This document shows, in pieces, positions 7,716 through 13,906 of a stretch of 19,807 nucleotides of DNA; the stretch's first letter is position 1; each line of letters opens with the position of its first letter. The notes below the pieces were generated by a model, which was not told where the DNA came from, searched no databases, and saw nothing but the letters and a program-made list of their open reading frames with translations. The position numbers were made by a program, and so were the translations under genes. Source of the DNA: Lachnospiraceae bacterium UBA3273 (GTDB taxonomy: Bacteria > Bacillota > Clostridia > Lachnospirales > Lachnospiraceae); the NCBI GenBank assembly GCA_002362385.1, contig DEUB01000025.1:1257-21063 (forward strand). The letters run 5' to 3'.

Positions 7716-8768
7716 ATGGAATTGTATGAGCAGCAGATTCAAAAGATCGCACAGGATGAGCTTTTGTGGGACAAAATGGAAGGGAAAAGAATCCTTCTTT
7801 CCGGAGCCACGGGTATGCTGGGGAAATGCCTTGTTGATATCCTTGAGGAACGAAACAGGCAGATGGCGCCGGAAGGGAAAATAAAGCTGACAGCTCTCAG
7901 CAGAGATCGAGAGAGGGCAAAGAAACGGCTGGGAGAATGTTTTGAGGAGAAATGGTTCAACCATGTGGCCTGTGATGTGAATCTTGCCATCCCCGAGTTG
8001 GGGAATGTGGATTATATTATTCATGCTGCCAGCAATACTCATCCGGTCCAGTATGCCGACGATTCTATTGGCACCATTACCTCCAATGTAATAGGGACCA
8101 AGAATCTTCTGGATTATGGCGTAGCCCATGGAACGGAAAAATTTTGTTTTGTATCTTCCGTGGAAATTTACGGGGAAAACTGTGGGGATGTGGAGTATTT
8201 TGATGAAAGCTATCTGGGATATCTGGACTGCAATACCTTAAGAGCGGGGTATCCGGAAAGCAAGCGCCTTGGAGAAGCCTTGTGCAATGCTTATGCGCGC
8301 ACTTATGATTTGGACTTTGTGATTCCCAGGCTCAGCAGGGTATACGGTCCGACTATGCTGCTGTCGGACAGCAAGGCGATTTCCCAGTTTATAAAGAAAG
8401 CGGCGGGAATGGAAAATATTATATTAAAAAGTGAAGGAACCCAAAAATATTCTTATACATTTGTGACGGACGCTGCTGCAGGAATATTGTATACCATGCT
8501 GCTGGGAGAAAACGGCGGGGCATATAATATCGCCGACAGGGAATCAGATGTTACCCTAAAGGAGCTGGCAGGATATTTGGCGGAAATCGCCGGTACGCAG
8601 GTTGTATTCGAAATACCTGATGAAAAGGAAAAAGCAGGATATTCTACAGCCACAAAGGCAATGCTGGATGCCGGGAAGCTGAATCGGCTGGGGTGGAAAG
8701 CCGCAGTGCATATGCGGGAAGGATTAAAGTGTACCGTTGACAGCATCCGTGACAGGATGATAAAGTAA
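7716..8768 (+). CDS. NAD(P)-dependent extended SDR (sugar epimerase/dehydratase family)
   Basis: A 350-residue extended SDR with a short N-terminal helical extension. The nucleotide-binding motif GATGMLG is at residues 30-36. The strand HAASNTHP follows, then SSVEIYGE, and the catalytic pair Tyr179-x3-Lys183 (YPESK). RLSRVYGP, EGTQKYSYTFVTDAA and a C-terminal WKAAVHMREGL are typical of sugar-nucleotide dehydratases, decarboxylases and epimerases. It begins 4 bp after the DUF4422 gene, with GAGGT within that gene's final codons as ribosome site. Two cytidylyltransferases follow, so a CDP-sugar or its precursor is a plausible substrate. IspD-type cytidylyltransferases are linked or fused to short-chain oxidoreductases in CDP-ribitol synthesis (Acs1/Bcs1), but this protein is of the extended type, so the parallel is loose. 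The exact reaction is unknown. Confidence 0.88.
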   Translation: MELYEQQIQKIAQDELLWDKMEGKRILLSGATGMLGKCLVDILEERNRQMAPEGKIKLTALSRDRERAKKRLGECFEEKWFNHVACDVNLAIPELGNVDYIIHAASNTHPVQYADDSIGTITSNVIGTKNLLDYGVAHGTEKFCFVSSVEIYGENCGDVEYFDESYLGYLDCNTLRAGYPESKRLGEALCNAYARTYDLDFVIPRLSRVYGPTMLLSDSKAISQFIKKAAGMENIILKSEGTQKYSYTFVTDAAAGILYTMLLGENGGAYNIADRESDVTLKELAGYLAEIAGTQVVFEIPDEKEKAGYSTATKAMLDAGKLNRLGWKAAVHMREGLKCTVDSIRDRMIK

Positions 8769-8840
8769 GAAAGTTTGCCGGTAAATTACGAAAGCAATTT
8801 ATTATTACGAGAAAAATTTACTATTACAGGGGGGAAAGAT

Positions 8841-9557
8841 ATGAACAGTGCACTTATTTTATCTGCCGGAACAGATGCCAGATTTGAGATGAATGTACCC
8901 AAGCAGTTCGTAAATGTGAATAACCGTCCTATCATTGTTTATACAATGGAAAGATTTCAGGAACATCCCGAAATTGACGAAATTGTCGTAATCTGCCTGG
9001 ACGGCTGGCAGGAGATGGTAAAAGCATATGCCAAGCAATTTCATGTCACAAAGCTCAAGGCTGTTCTGCCCGGCGGGGGAAATGCACAGCAGTCCACCTA
9101 TTATGGGCTGAAATATATGAAGGAACAATGCGGCATGGGGCAGGGGGATATTGTGGTCATACATGATGCGATCAGACCCATGGTATCGGAGGAACTGATC
9201 ACAAAAAGCATGAGGATGTGCCGAAAATGCAAAATGGGAGTGGCGGCAACCCGTATTATGGATGCGATCATCCATACCCAGAACGGAAGATCGGGATTTA
9301 AAAGCATTGAACGTAATGAAATCATGAAGATCCAGACGCCCCAGGCATTCGATTTTGAATATCTGTGGCAGATGCATAACCGCGCCATCTCAGAATCCAA
9401 AATCGGATTTTGGGATAATACGGGGATGTTGACCAGCCTGGGGGAGGAAATTTATTTCTCGGAAGGCTCGGGTTTGAATATGAAAGTCAATACTGCGGAA
9501 GATGTGGCAATGTTTAAGGCTTTGTACAAAATGAACCAGATACAAAAGGAAGAATGA
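8841..9557 (+). CDS. IspD/TarI-family cytidylyltransferase, copy 1 (altered nucleotide loop)
   Basis: A 238-residue member of the IspD/TarI family, which joins CTP to a polyol or sugar phosphate to give a CDP-activated unit. Family features are VPKQF (Lys21), the nucleotide-binding strand IHDAIRP, IMKIQTPQAF, and the C-terminal Lys in NMKVNTAEDVAMFKAL. The N-terminal loop reads SAGTDARFEMNVPKQF: the second glycine of AAGxGxR is replaced by Asp12, an unusual change at the CTP-binding loop. The start is ATG 8841, with an excellent AGGGGGGAAAG (8828-8838). In-frame codons further upstream lack support. It is followed, after one base, by a homologous second copy. An operon role in CDP-sugar/polyol synthesis is likely; a housekeeping isoprenoid IspD is less likely given this context and loop. 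Confidence 0.88.
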   Translation: MNSALILSAGTDARFEMNVPKQFVNVNNRPIIVYTMERFQEHPEIDEIVVICLDGWQEMVKAYAKQFHVTKLKAVLPGGGNAQQSTYYGLKYMKEQCGMGQGDIVVIHDAIRPMVSEELITKSMRMCRKCKMGVAATRIMDAIIHTQNGRSGFKSIERNEIMKIQTPQAFDFEYLWQMHNRAISESKIGFWDNTGMLTSLGEEIYFSEGSGLNMKVNTAEDVAMFKALYKMNQIQKEE

Positions 9558-9558
9558 G

Positions 9559-10269
9559 ATGAATATTGCAATTATCACGGCAGGCGGCTATGGAAGCCGC
9601 ACGGAACAGGATATCCCCAAACAGTTTATGGGCGTTTATGAGAAACCTTTACTGATCTATACATTGGAAAATTTCCAGAATCATCCCGAGATCGACGGAA
9701 TTATAGTAATCTGTCTAAGCGGATGGCAGGAGGTACTGCGCGCCTATGCCAGGCAGTATCATATTACAAAGCTGAACTGGATTGTGGAAGGCGGCTTGAA
9801 TGGACAGGAGTCTATCAATAACGGAATCAATGCCCTGAAGGGGATCTGCGAGGATGATGACGTTATCCTGATCCACGACGGCGTTCGGCCTTTTTTGCCA
9901 CAGGAAATTATTACGGACGCGATCATAAAGGCCAGAAAGTACGGTTCGGGTGTGAGCGCGATCCGCTGCCAGGAAACCATCGTCCGGACCAATGACGGGA
10001 TAGAGGGCATGGGGAATATTGAACGCAGCGAAGTTATGAGAGTCCAGACGCCCCAGGCATGCCTTTTCGGAAAGGCCAGGTGGGCGTATGAAGAGGCGGA
10101 AAGAAGAGGGATACACGGAGAGGTTGCATTGAATACCTTATTGCTCCATTTGGGAGAGCATGTCTTTTTTTCGGCAGGTTCAGAAAAGAATATAAAGATC
10201 ACTACGGTAGACGATCTGGATTTATTTAAGGCGCTTTTGAGAATGAAGAAAGAGGACTGGATTCATTAA
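9559..10269 (+). CDS. IspD/TarI-family cytidylyltransferase, copy 2
   Basis: A 236-residue homologue of the preceding gene, starting 1 bp after its stop, with GGAAGAATGAG as ribosome site. Its nucleotide loop TAGGYGSR (residues 7-14) followed by IPKQF (Lys21) keeps the glycines expected of an active CTP-binding loop and resembles TarI (ribitol-5-phosphate cytidylyltransferase) more than housekeeping IspD. IHDGVRP, VMRVQTPQAC and NIKITTVDDLDLFKALL complete the family pattern. The tandem copies share blocks such as ENFQNHPEIDGIIVICLSGWQEV versus the matching block in copy 1, so they probably arose by duplication. It is the last gene of the seven-gene run and ends 196 bp before flagellin. It likely makes a CDP-activated polyol or sugar; the substrate is unknown. 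Confidence 0.9.
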   Translation: MNIAIITAGGYGSRTEQDIPKQFMGVYEKPLLIYTLENFQNHPEIDGIIVICLSGWQEVLRAYARQYHITKLNWIVEGGLNGQESINNGINALKGICEDDDVILIHDGVRPFLPQEIITDAIIKARKYGSGVSAIRCQETIVRTNDGIEGMGNIERSEVMRVQTPQACLFGKARWAYEEAERRGIHGEVALNTLLLHLGEHVFFSAGSEKNIKITTVDDLDLFKALLRMKKEDWIH

Positions 10270-10292
10270 TTTAAAAAAAATTAATTTTTTTT
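10265..10292 (+). terminator. AT-only hairpin / A-T tract between the operon and flagellin
   Basis: Directly at the stop of copy 2 lies an 8-bp inverted repeat (10265-10272 with 10278-10285) followed by a run of T to 10292. It contains the perfect palindrome A8-TTAA-T8 at 10273-10292. It could terminate the upstream operon, although an all-AT stem is weak. It also lies about 45-65 bp upstream of the predicted flagellin transcription start, the position of a promoter UP element, so it may serve both roles. Confidence 0.45.
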
Positions 10293-10304
10293 ATAAAAAG
10301 GGGT

Positions 10305-10330
10305 TAAGTATTATAAAAACCCACCGATAT
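10305..10330 (+). promoter_or_regulatory. Sigma-28 (SigD/FliA) promoter of flagellin
   Basis: CCGATAT at 10324-10330 is a full match to the Firmicutes sigma-28 -10 element. TAAG at 10305-10308 is a 3-of-4 match to the TAAA -35 element, with a spacer of exactly 15 bp (10309-10323). Transcription would begin near 10337, leaving a leader of about 130 nt. Placing the flagellin gene under the flagellar sigma factor is standard for this gene family. Confidence 0.85.
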
Positions 10331-10380
10331 ATAATACAAATAAAACAAATTACTTCAAAACATAGTAATTGCGGAGCAGA

Positions 10381-10458
10381 AAGGAAGCGTACGGTCTTGG
10401 AAGCAAAGCAGTTACACCCAAAATAGTCGCATGGAAGCGACGTTAAATTCAAGGAGGA
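10381..10458 (+). promoter_or_regulatory. Flagellin leader with CsrA-like binding sites
   Basis: The leader contains three ANGGA motifs, the core recognised by CsrA. AAGGA is at 10381-10385. ATGGA is in the 6-nt loop of a hairpin (GTCGC 10426-10430 with GCGAC 10437-10441). AAGGA at 10451-10455 overlaps the Shine-Dalgarno AAGGAGGA (10451-10458). In Bacillus subtilis, CsrA represses hag translation from a hairpin-loop site plus a site over the ribosome binding site, and FliW relieves it. The same arrangement here suggests that control, but CsrA/FliW genes are not in the window. Confidence 0.6.
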
Positions 10459-10465
10459 ATAAATT

Positions 10466-11281
10466 ATGGTAGTACAACACAATATGAGAGCGATGAACTC
10501 TAACAGAATGCTTGGTTTAACAGGTCAGGCACAGAACAAATCAACTGAGAAGTTATCTTCCGGTTACAGAATCAACCGTGCAGCAGATGACGCAGCTGGA
10601 TTGTCTATTTCCGAATCCATGAGACGTCAGATCAGAGGTCTTACACAGGCTTCCAGAAATGCTCAGGATGGTGTTTCTTTTGCACAGACAGCTGAAGGCG
10701 CTTTAGCAGAAGTGCAGGATATGTTACAGAGAATGAACGAACTGCTCGTTCAGGCTGCTAACGGAACAAACAGCAGCACTCAGATCGGTTACATCGATGA
10801 TGAGATCGATAACTTGAAGACAGAAATTGACAGAATCGGTAGCGACACAAACTTCAACGGTCAGAAGCTTTTCGATGCATCAAATGCAAGGGCTATCTTC
10901 GTTGGCGCTGAGAGTACAGATGATGATATTACAATCAGTGTTCATAACCTGTCCTCTTCGGCTTTGAGCATCAGCTCTGTAGGAACAGCTACTGATAATG
11001 CTACTTCTAAATCTCACATTGCTGCTGTAAAGAGCGCTTTGGAGACAATTTCTTCTTGGAGATCCGAGCTTGGTGCTAAACAGAACCGTTTAGAGCACAG
11101 CATCAACAACCTGGATAACATCGTTGAGAACACCACAGCATCTGAGTCCCGTATCCGTGATACAGATATGGCTACAGAGATGGTTAAGTACAGCAATGCT
11201 AATATCCTTGCTCAGGCAGGTCAGGCAATGCTTGCTCAGTCCAATCAGGCTAACCAGGGCGTATTATCCTTACTTCAGTAA
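10466..11281 (+). CDS. Flagellin
   Basis: This is the structural protein of the flagellar filament, exported through the flagellar type III apparatus. The 271-residue product has the conserved N-terminal D0/D1 region (MVVQHNMRAMNSNRMLG, then LSSGYRINRAADDAAGLSIS) and the C-terminal region (RIRDTDMATEMVKYSNANIL ending NQGVLSLLQ). The central domain is very short, as in hag-type flagellins. Between residues 158 and 183 it carries a Ser/Thr-rich stretch with 12 hydroxyl residues, a candidate for surface O-glycosylation. There are no cysteines. The start has a strong AAGGAGGA. The gene has its own sigma-28 promoter, a CsrA-type leader and a strong terminator, so it is expressed as a single unit with some read-through. 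It is flanked by glycan genes on both sides. fliC and hag are alternative names for this family. Confidence 0.98.
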   Translation: MVVQHNMRAMNSNRMLGLTGQAQNKSTEKLSSGYRINRAADDAAGLSISESMRRQIRGLTQASRNAQDGVSFAQTAEGALAEVQDMLQRMNELLVQAANGTNSSTQIGYIDDEIDNLKTEIDRIGSDTNFNGQKLFDASNARAIFVGAESTDDDITISVHNLSSSALSISSVGTATDNATSKSHIAAVKSALETISSWRSELGAKQNRLEHSINNLDNIVENTTASESRIRDTDMATEMVKYSNANILAQAGQAMLAQSNQANQGVLSLLQ

Positions 11282-11308
11282 GAAAGAGTTTAAACGCAAA
11301 ACTACCAG

Positions 11309-11339
11309 GAGGGTTGGAATTTATTCCAGCCCTCTTTTT
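11309..11339 (+). terminator. Rho-independent terminator of flagellin
   Basis: An 11-bp stem (11309-11319 with 11324-11334, one G-U pair), a 4-nt loop TTTA, and five T residues at 11335-11339. It lies 27 bp after the flagellin stop. The next gene starts 27 bp beyond it with no obvious promoter between, so that gene probably depends on read-through. Confidence 0.92.
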
Positions 11340-11365
11340 CTTGGTTTTTTCAGGAAAGGATTTTT

Positions 11366-12535
11366 ATGAGAAAAGTATTATATCTGCAATGGGATTGCTT
11401 TGGAGAGGAATATATTTGTGAGAGTTTAAAGAAAGCCGGACTGGGCGTAGAGATGTATCCTCTGCCTTACGGAAAAGTAAGCATGCGCCACGATGAAGCG
11501 TTTGAAAATGAGTTAAAAAAACATCTGGCATGCGGAGAATATGAATTTGTTTTTTCCTTTAATTATTTTCCGGCTGTGGCCCTTGCCTGCCATGAAGCAG
11601 ATCGTAAATATGTTTCCTGGACTTATGACAGCCCCTTTATGTATTTGTATTCCAAGACTATTGCCCTTAAAACGAATCTTGCCTTTGTATTTGATAAGGC
11701 AACGGTTGATGAACTATGGAAAAAGGGAATTGATACGGTGCATTATCTTCCTATGGCTGCGCCGGTAAGCTATTATGATTCTTTATACAGCGGATCCAAT
11801 ATCCGCAAAAAGTACGAATCAGAGGTTTCCTTTGTGGGTTCTTTATATACAGAAGAAAGACAGGACCAGATGAAGCGTTTAAAGGGCATTACGCAGGAGA
11901 CGGCAGGATTTCTTGAGATGCTCATAGGCCTTCAGCTGCAGTCCTATGCAATGCCAATATTCGAAAAATTTTTAAATCCTGCGATTCTTGCCGATCTGCA
12001 GAGGGTATGCCCCATTCCTTTGGAAGACGACGAAATGCAGACGGAGGGCTGGATGTACGGAAACTATTTTCTGGCAAGGAAGACTACCGCCATAGAGCGT
12101 ACGACGATTCTTGAAGCGGTCAGCAATGAACATCAGTTGAAATTGTATACACCGGATCCTACGCCGCAGTACCCCAATATAGATAACAGGGGACCCGTTG
12201 ACTATTGTAATGAAATGCCTTATGTTTTTAAAAATTCCAAAATCAACCTGAATATCTCCTTAAAGAGCATTTATTCAGGGATTCCGCTTCGCGCATTTGA
12301 CATTATGGGATGCAAAGGATTTTTGATCTCGGATTTTCAGGCAGATTTCGGCGGTCTGTTTATTCCCGATGAGGATTATGTTTTTTATACGACCCCCGAG
12401 GACCTGTATGGGAAAATAGGATATTATCTGGAGCATGAAGAGAAGAGAGAGCAGATTGCCCGGAACGGATACGAGAAGGTAAAGGCAGAACATACCTATG
12501 ACCACAGGGTGGCGCAGATTTTGCAAATGCTGTAA
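11366..12535 (+). CDS. CgeB/DUF3880-like glycosyltransferase
   Basis: A 389-residue protein of the CgeB-like group: an N-terminal half resembling DUF3880 (residues 1 to about 140, opening MRKVLYLQWDCFGEEY) and a C-terminal GT-B-type region. That region (RAFDIMGCKGFLISDF, GLFIPDEDYVFYTTPEDLYGKI, YLEHEEKREQIARNGYEKV, AEHTYDHRV) matches the Glyco_trans_1_2 pattern. Proteins of this group sit next to flagellin genes in several Firmicutes and are implicated in flagellin or spore-surface glycosylation. The start is ATG 11366 with AGGAAAGGA at about 11352-11360. It lies right behind the flagellin terminator, so its expression may follow flagellin. It ends 1 bp before the end of the convergent neighbour. 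Family is likely; substrate is inferred. Confidence 0.82.
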   Translation: MRKVLYLQWDCFGEEYICESLKKAGLGVEMYPLPYGKVSMRHDEAFENELKKHLACGEYEFVFSFNYFPAVALACHEADRKYVSWTYDSPFMYLYSKTIALKTNLAFVFDKATVDELWKKGIDTVHYLPMAAPVSYYDSLYSGSNIRKKYESEVSFVGSLYTEERQDQMKRLKGITQETAGFLEMLIGLQLQSYAMPIFEKFLNPAILADLQRVCPIPLEDDEMQTEGWMYGNYFLARKTTAIERTTILEAVSNEHQLKLYTPDPTPQYPNIDNRGPVDYCNEMPYVFKNSKINLNISLKSIYSGIPLRAFDIMGCKGFLISDFQADFGGLFIPDEDYVFYTTPEDLYGKIGYYLEHEEKREQIARNGYEKVKAEHTYDHRVAQILQML

Positions 12536-12536
12536 C

Positions 12537-13613
12537 TTATGACAATGCCTTCAGACGATCCAGGGCAGGCTTGAAGCTGCCGCATTTTTTATAATACTTA
12601 ATTGCGGTATCCTTATGTCCGCTGCATTCATAGATAACGCCCAGATTGTGCCATGCCCGGAAGGAATTGGCGCCGACTACTTCAGCAGTATCAAAAGTGG
12701 TGGCTTTATTGAACTGCGCCACCGCATCTTCAAAAAAGCCGTTATTTAAATAGACCATACCCATTAAGAATACAAAGTCCGCTCTGTTTCCGAAGGTATT
12801 ATAAACGCCTTCCAGATCCAGGGCTTTTTTGTATTGCTTTAAATTTAAAAGGGTATACCCGTAGGAAACCACCATGGTATTGACATAGTCAAGTCTGGGG
12901 TCCACATCTTCTGAAAGTCCCAGGTCATAATAATAGAGTGCCGTTTCAAAGTCTTCGATCATGTAATAGCTCTGTCCCAATTGAAATAGAAGATAGGGGT
13001 CATGAGGCTTTTTTTGAAGCTCTTCTTTTAACAGCCTGATATTGCGTTCTGATTTTGCCGCAAGCTCTTCGGGATTTCCGGAATAGGTAAAATGATCTGC
13101 TTTTATATCCAGCATGAAATAAGGGTGTCCCAGTTCACGGTTAAAAGGCTCAAGCTGTTCATGAACAGGGTGCTCAAAATGAAAATGCTTTCGGTTATAC
13201 AACCTGTATACCTTAGCATTTGAATCGTACCGGTTCGCTCCAAAGCCACAGGCGCATAGCAGGGAAAAACCTCCTATGGCTTCAGGATATTTCGCAATCC
13301 GGTCTTGTAAGTTTTGCTCGTCCCATGCCGTAATAAATTCATCGCTGTCTATACAGAGGATCCAGTCGTTTACGGCACGCTCCGCCGCAAAGTTTCTTGC
13401 CGCTGAAAAATCATTGATCCATGGGAACTCATAGATGCTGTCCGTATATGCTTTACACATTTTCATGGTATCATCCGTAGAACCGGTATCTACCACTACG
13501 ATTTCGTGTCCGCCATTCTGCGCATAGGGGGATAACCGCTCTAAGCATTGTTTTAAAAGACGGCTCTCATTTTTGGTAATGATACAGATGGAAATAGAAT
13601 GATTTTCTGCCAT
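12537..13613 (-). CDS. GT2 glycosyltransferase with C-terminal TPR repeats
   Basis: A 358-residue protein with an N-terminal GT-A fold: ICIITKNESRLLKQCLERL, VVVDTGSTDDT (residues 40-50) and the metal-binding DSD at 89-91 in CIDSDEF. HFEHPVHEQL follows at the end of the catalytic region. From about residue 205 it has TPR-like helical repeats (DPYLLFQLGQSYYMIEDFETALYYYDLGL, then later repeats ending SFRAWHNLGVIYECSGHKDTAIKYYKKC). GT2-TPR proteins of this type include SunS-like enzymes and proteins modifying surface or exported polypeptides; the repeats may recognise a protein acceptor such as flagellin. It is the only minus-strand gene in the window, with its own promoter (13733-13761). AAAGGAA is the ribosome site, at a rather long distance from the ATG. 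Confidence 0.88.
   Translation of the reverse strand: MAENHSISICIITKNESRLLKQCLERLSPYAQNGGHEIVVVDTGSTDDTMKMCKAYTDSIYEFPWINDFSAARNFAAERAVNDWILCIDSDEFITAWDEQNLQDRIAKYPEAIGGFSLLCACGFGANRYDSNAKVYRLYNRKHFHFEHPVHEQLEPFNRELGHPYFMLDIKADHFTYSGNPEELAAKSERNIRLLKEELQKKPHDPYLLFQLGQSYYMIEDFETALYYYDLGLSEDVDPRLDYVNTMVVSYGYTLLNLKQYKKALDLEGVYNTFGNRADFVFLMGMVYLNNGFFEDAVAQFNKATTFDTAEVVGANSFRAWHNLGVIYECSGHKDTAIKYYKKCGSFKPALDRLKALS
12564..12590 (+). terminator. Plus-strand terminator candidate inside the 3' end of the convergent gene
   Basis: GGCAG (12564-12568) pairs with CTGCC (12577-12581) around an 8-nt loop, and a run of six T follows at 12585-12590 after GCA. It lies 29 bp past the stop of the CgeB-like gene, within the coding region of the convergent gene, because the two stops are only 1 bp apart. 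The stem is short, so confidence is modest. Confidence 0.4.
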
Positions 13614-13732
13614 AAGCTGTCGGTTCCTTTCAGTTTATTCCCGTAAGAATCAGATATCTTGTCTTTTGTTAGCGGGATATTGATTCGCTATGTCAGGTAT
13701 CTTGTTTTTGCAGATTTACTTATATCATAATG

Positions 13733-13761
13733 ATTATAGCAGTTTTTAAAAAGAGTGTCGA
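13733..13761 (-). promoter_or_regulatory. Sigma-A promoter of the TPR glycosyltransferase
   Basis: On the minus strand: TCGACA (-35, 5 of 6; plus-strand 13756-13761), a 17-bp spacer, and TATAAT (-10, perfect; plus-strand 13733-13738) preceded by TGC, which gives an extended -10. Transcription would start near 13726, about 113 nt before the start codon. This makes the minus-strand gene independently and probably constitutively expressed. Confidence 0.75.
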
Positions 13762-13772
13762 TAGCGGAAAAG

Positions 13773-13799
13773 TTGACGGAAAAAGGAAATCTCTATGGG
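13773..13799 (+). promoter_or_regulatory. Possible promoter region of the GT2-methyltransferase gene
   Basis: TTGACG at 13773-13778 is a good -35 match, but the best -10 candidate at proper spacing is poor (TATGGG, 13794-13799). A second weak possibility is TAAG at 13825-13828 with a sigma-28-like ACGATAA at 13846-13852, where the spacer of 17 bp is too long. The remainder of the 293-bp divergent gap shows no gene. Confidence 0.25.
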
Positions 13800-13906
13800 A
13801 AAAATATTTGGATTTGGAATTTCCTAAGCAATAGTGGAAATATGTACGATAAATATTATAGCGGCACGAAATAAGAGCAAAGTATAACGAAGGGGAGAAT
13901 CATAAA

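Noticed and set aside
8841..10269. Housekeeping IspD of the isoprenoid pathway
   Set aside because: Tandem copies, a TarI-like loop in copy 2, an altered loop in copy 1 and the glycan operon setting all argue for CDP-sugar or CDP-polyol synthesis, though sequence alone does not exclude it.
13825..13852. Sigma-28-like promoter before the GT2-methyltransferase gene
   Set aside because: Only 5 of 7 matches in the -10 element and a 17-bp spacer; too weak to link this gene to flagellar control.
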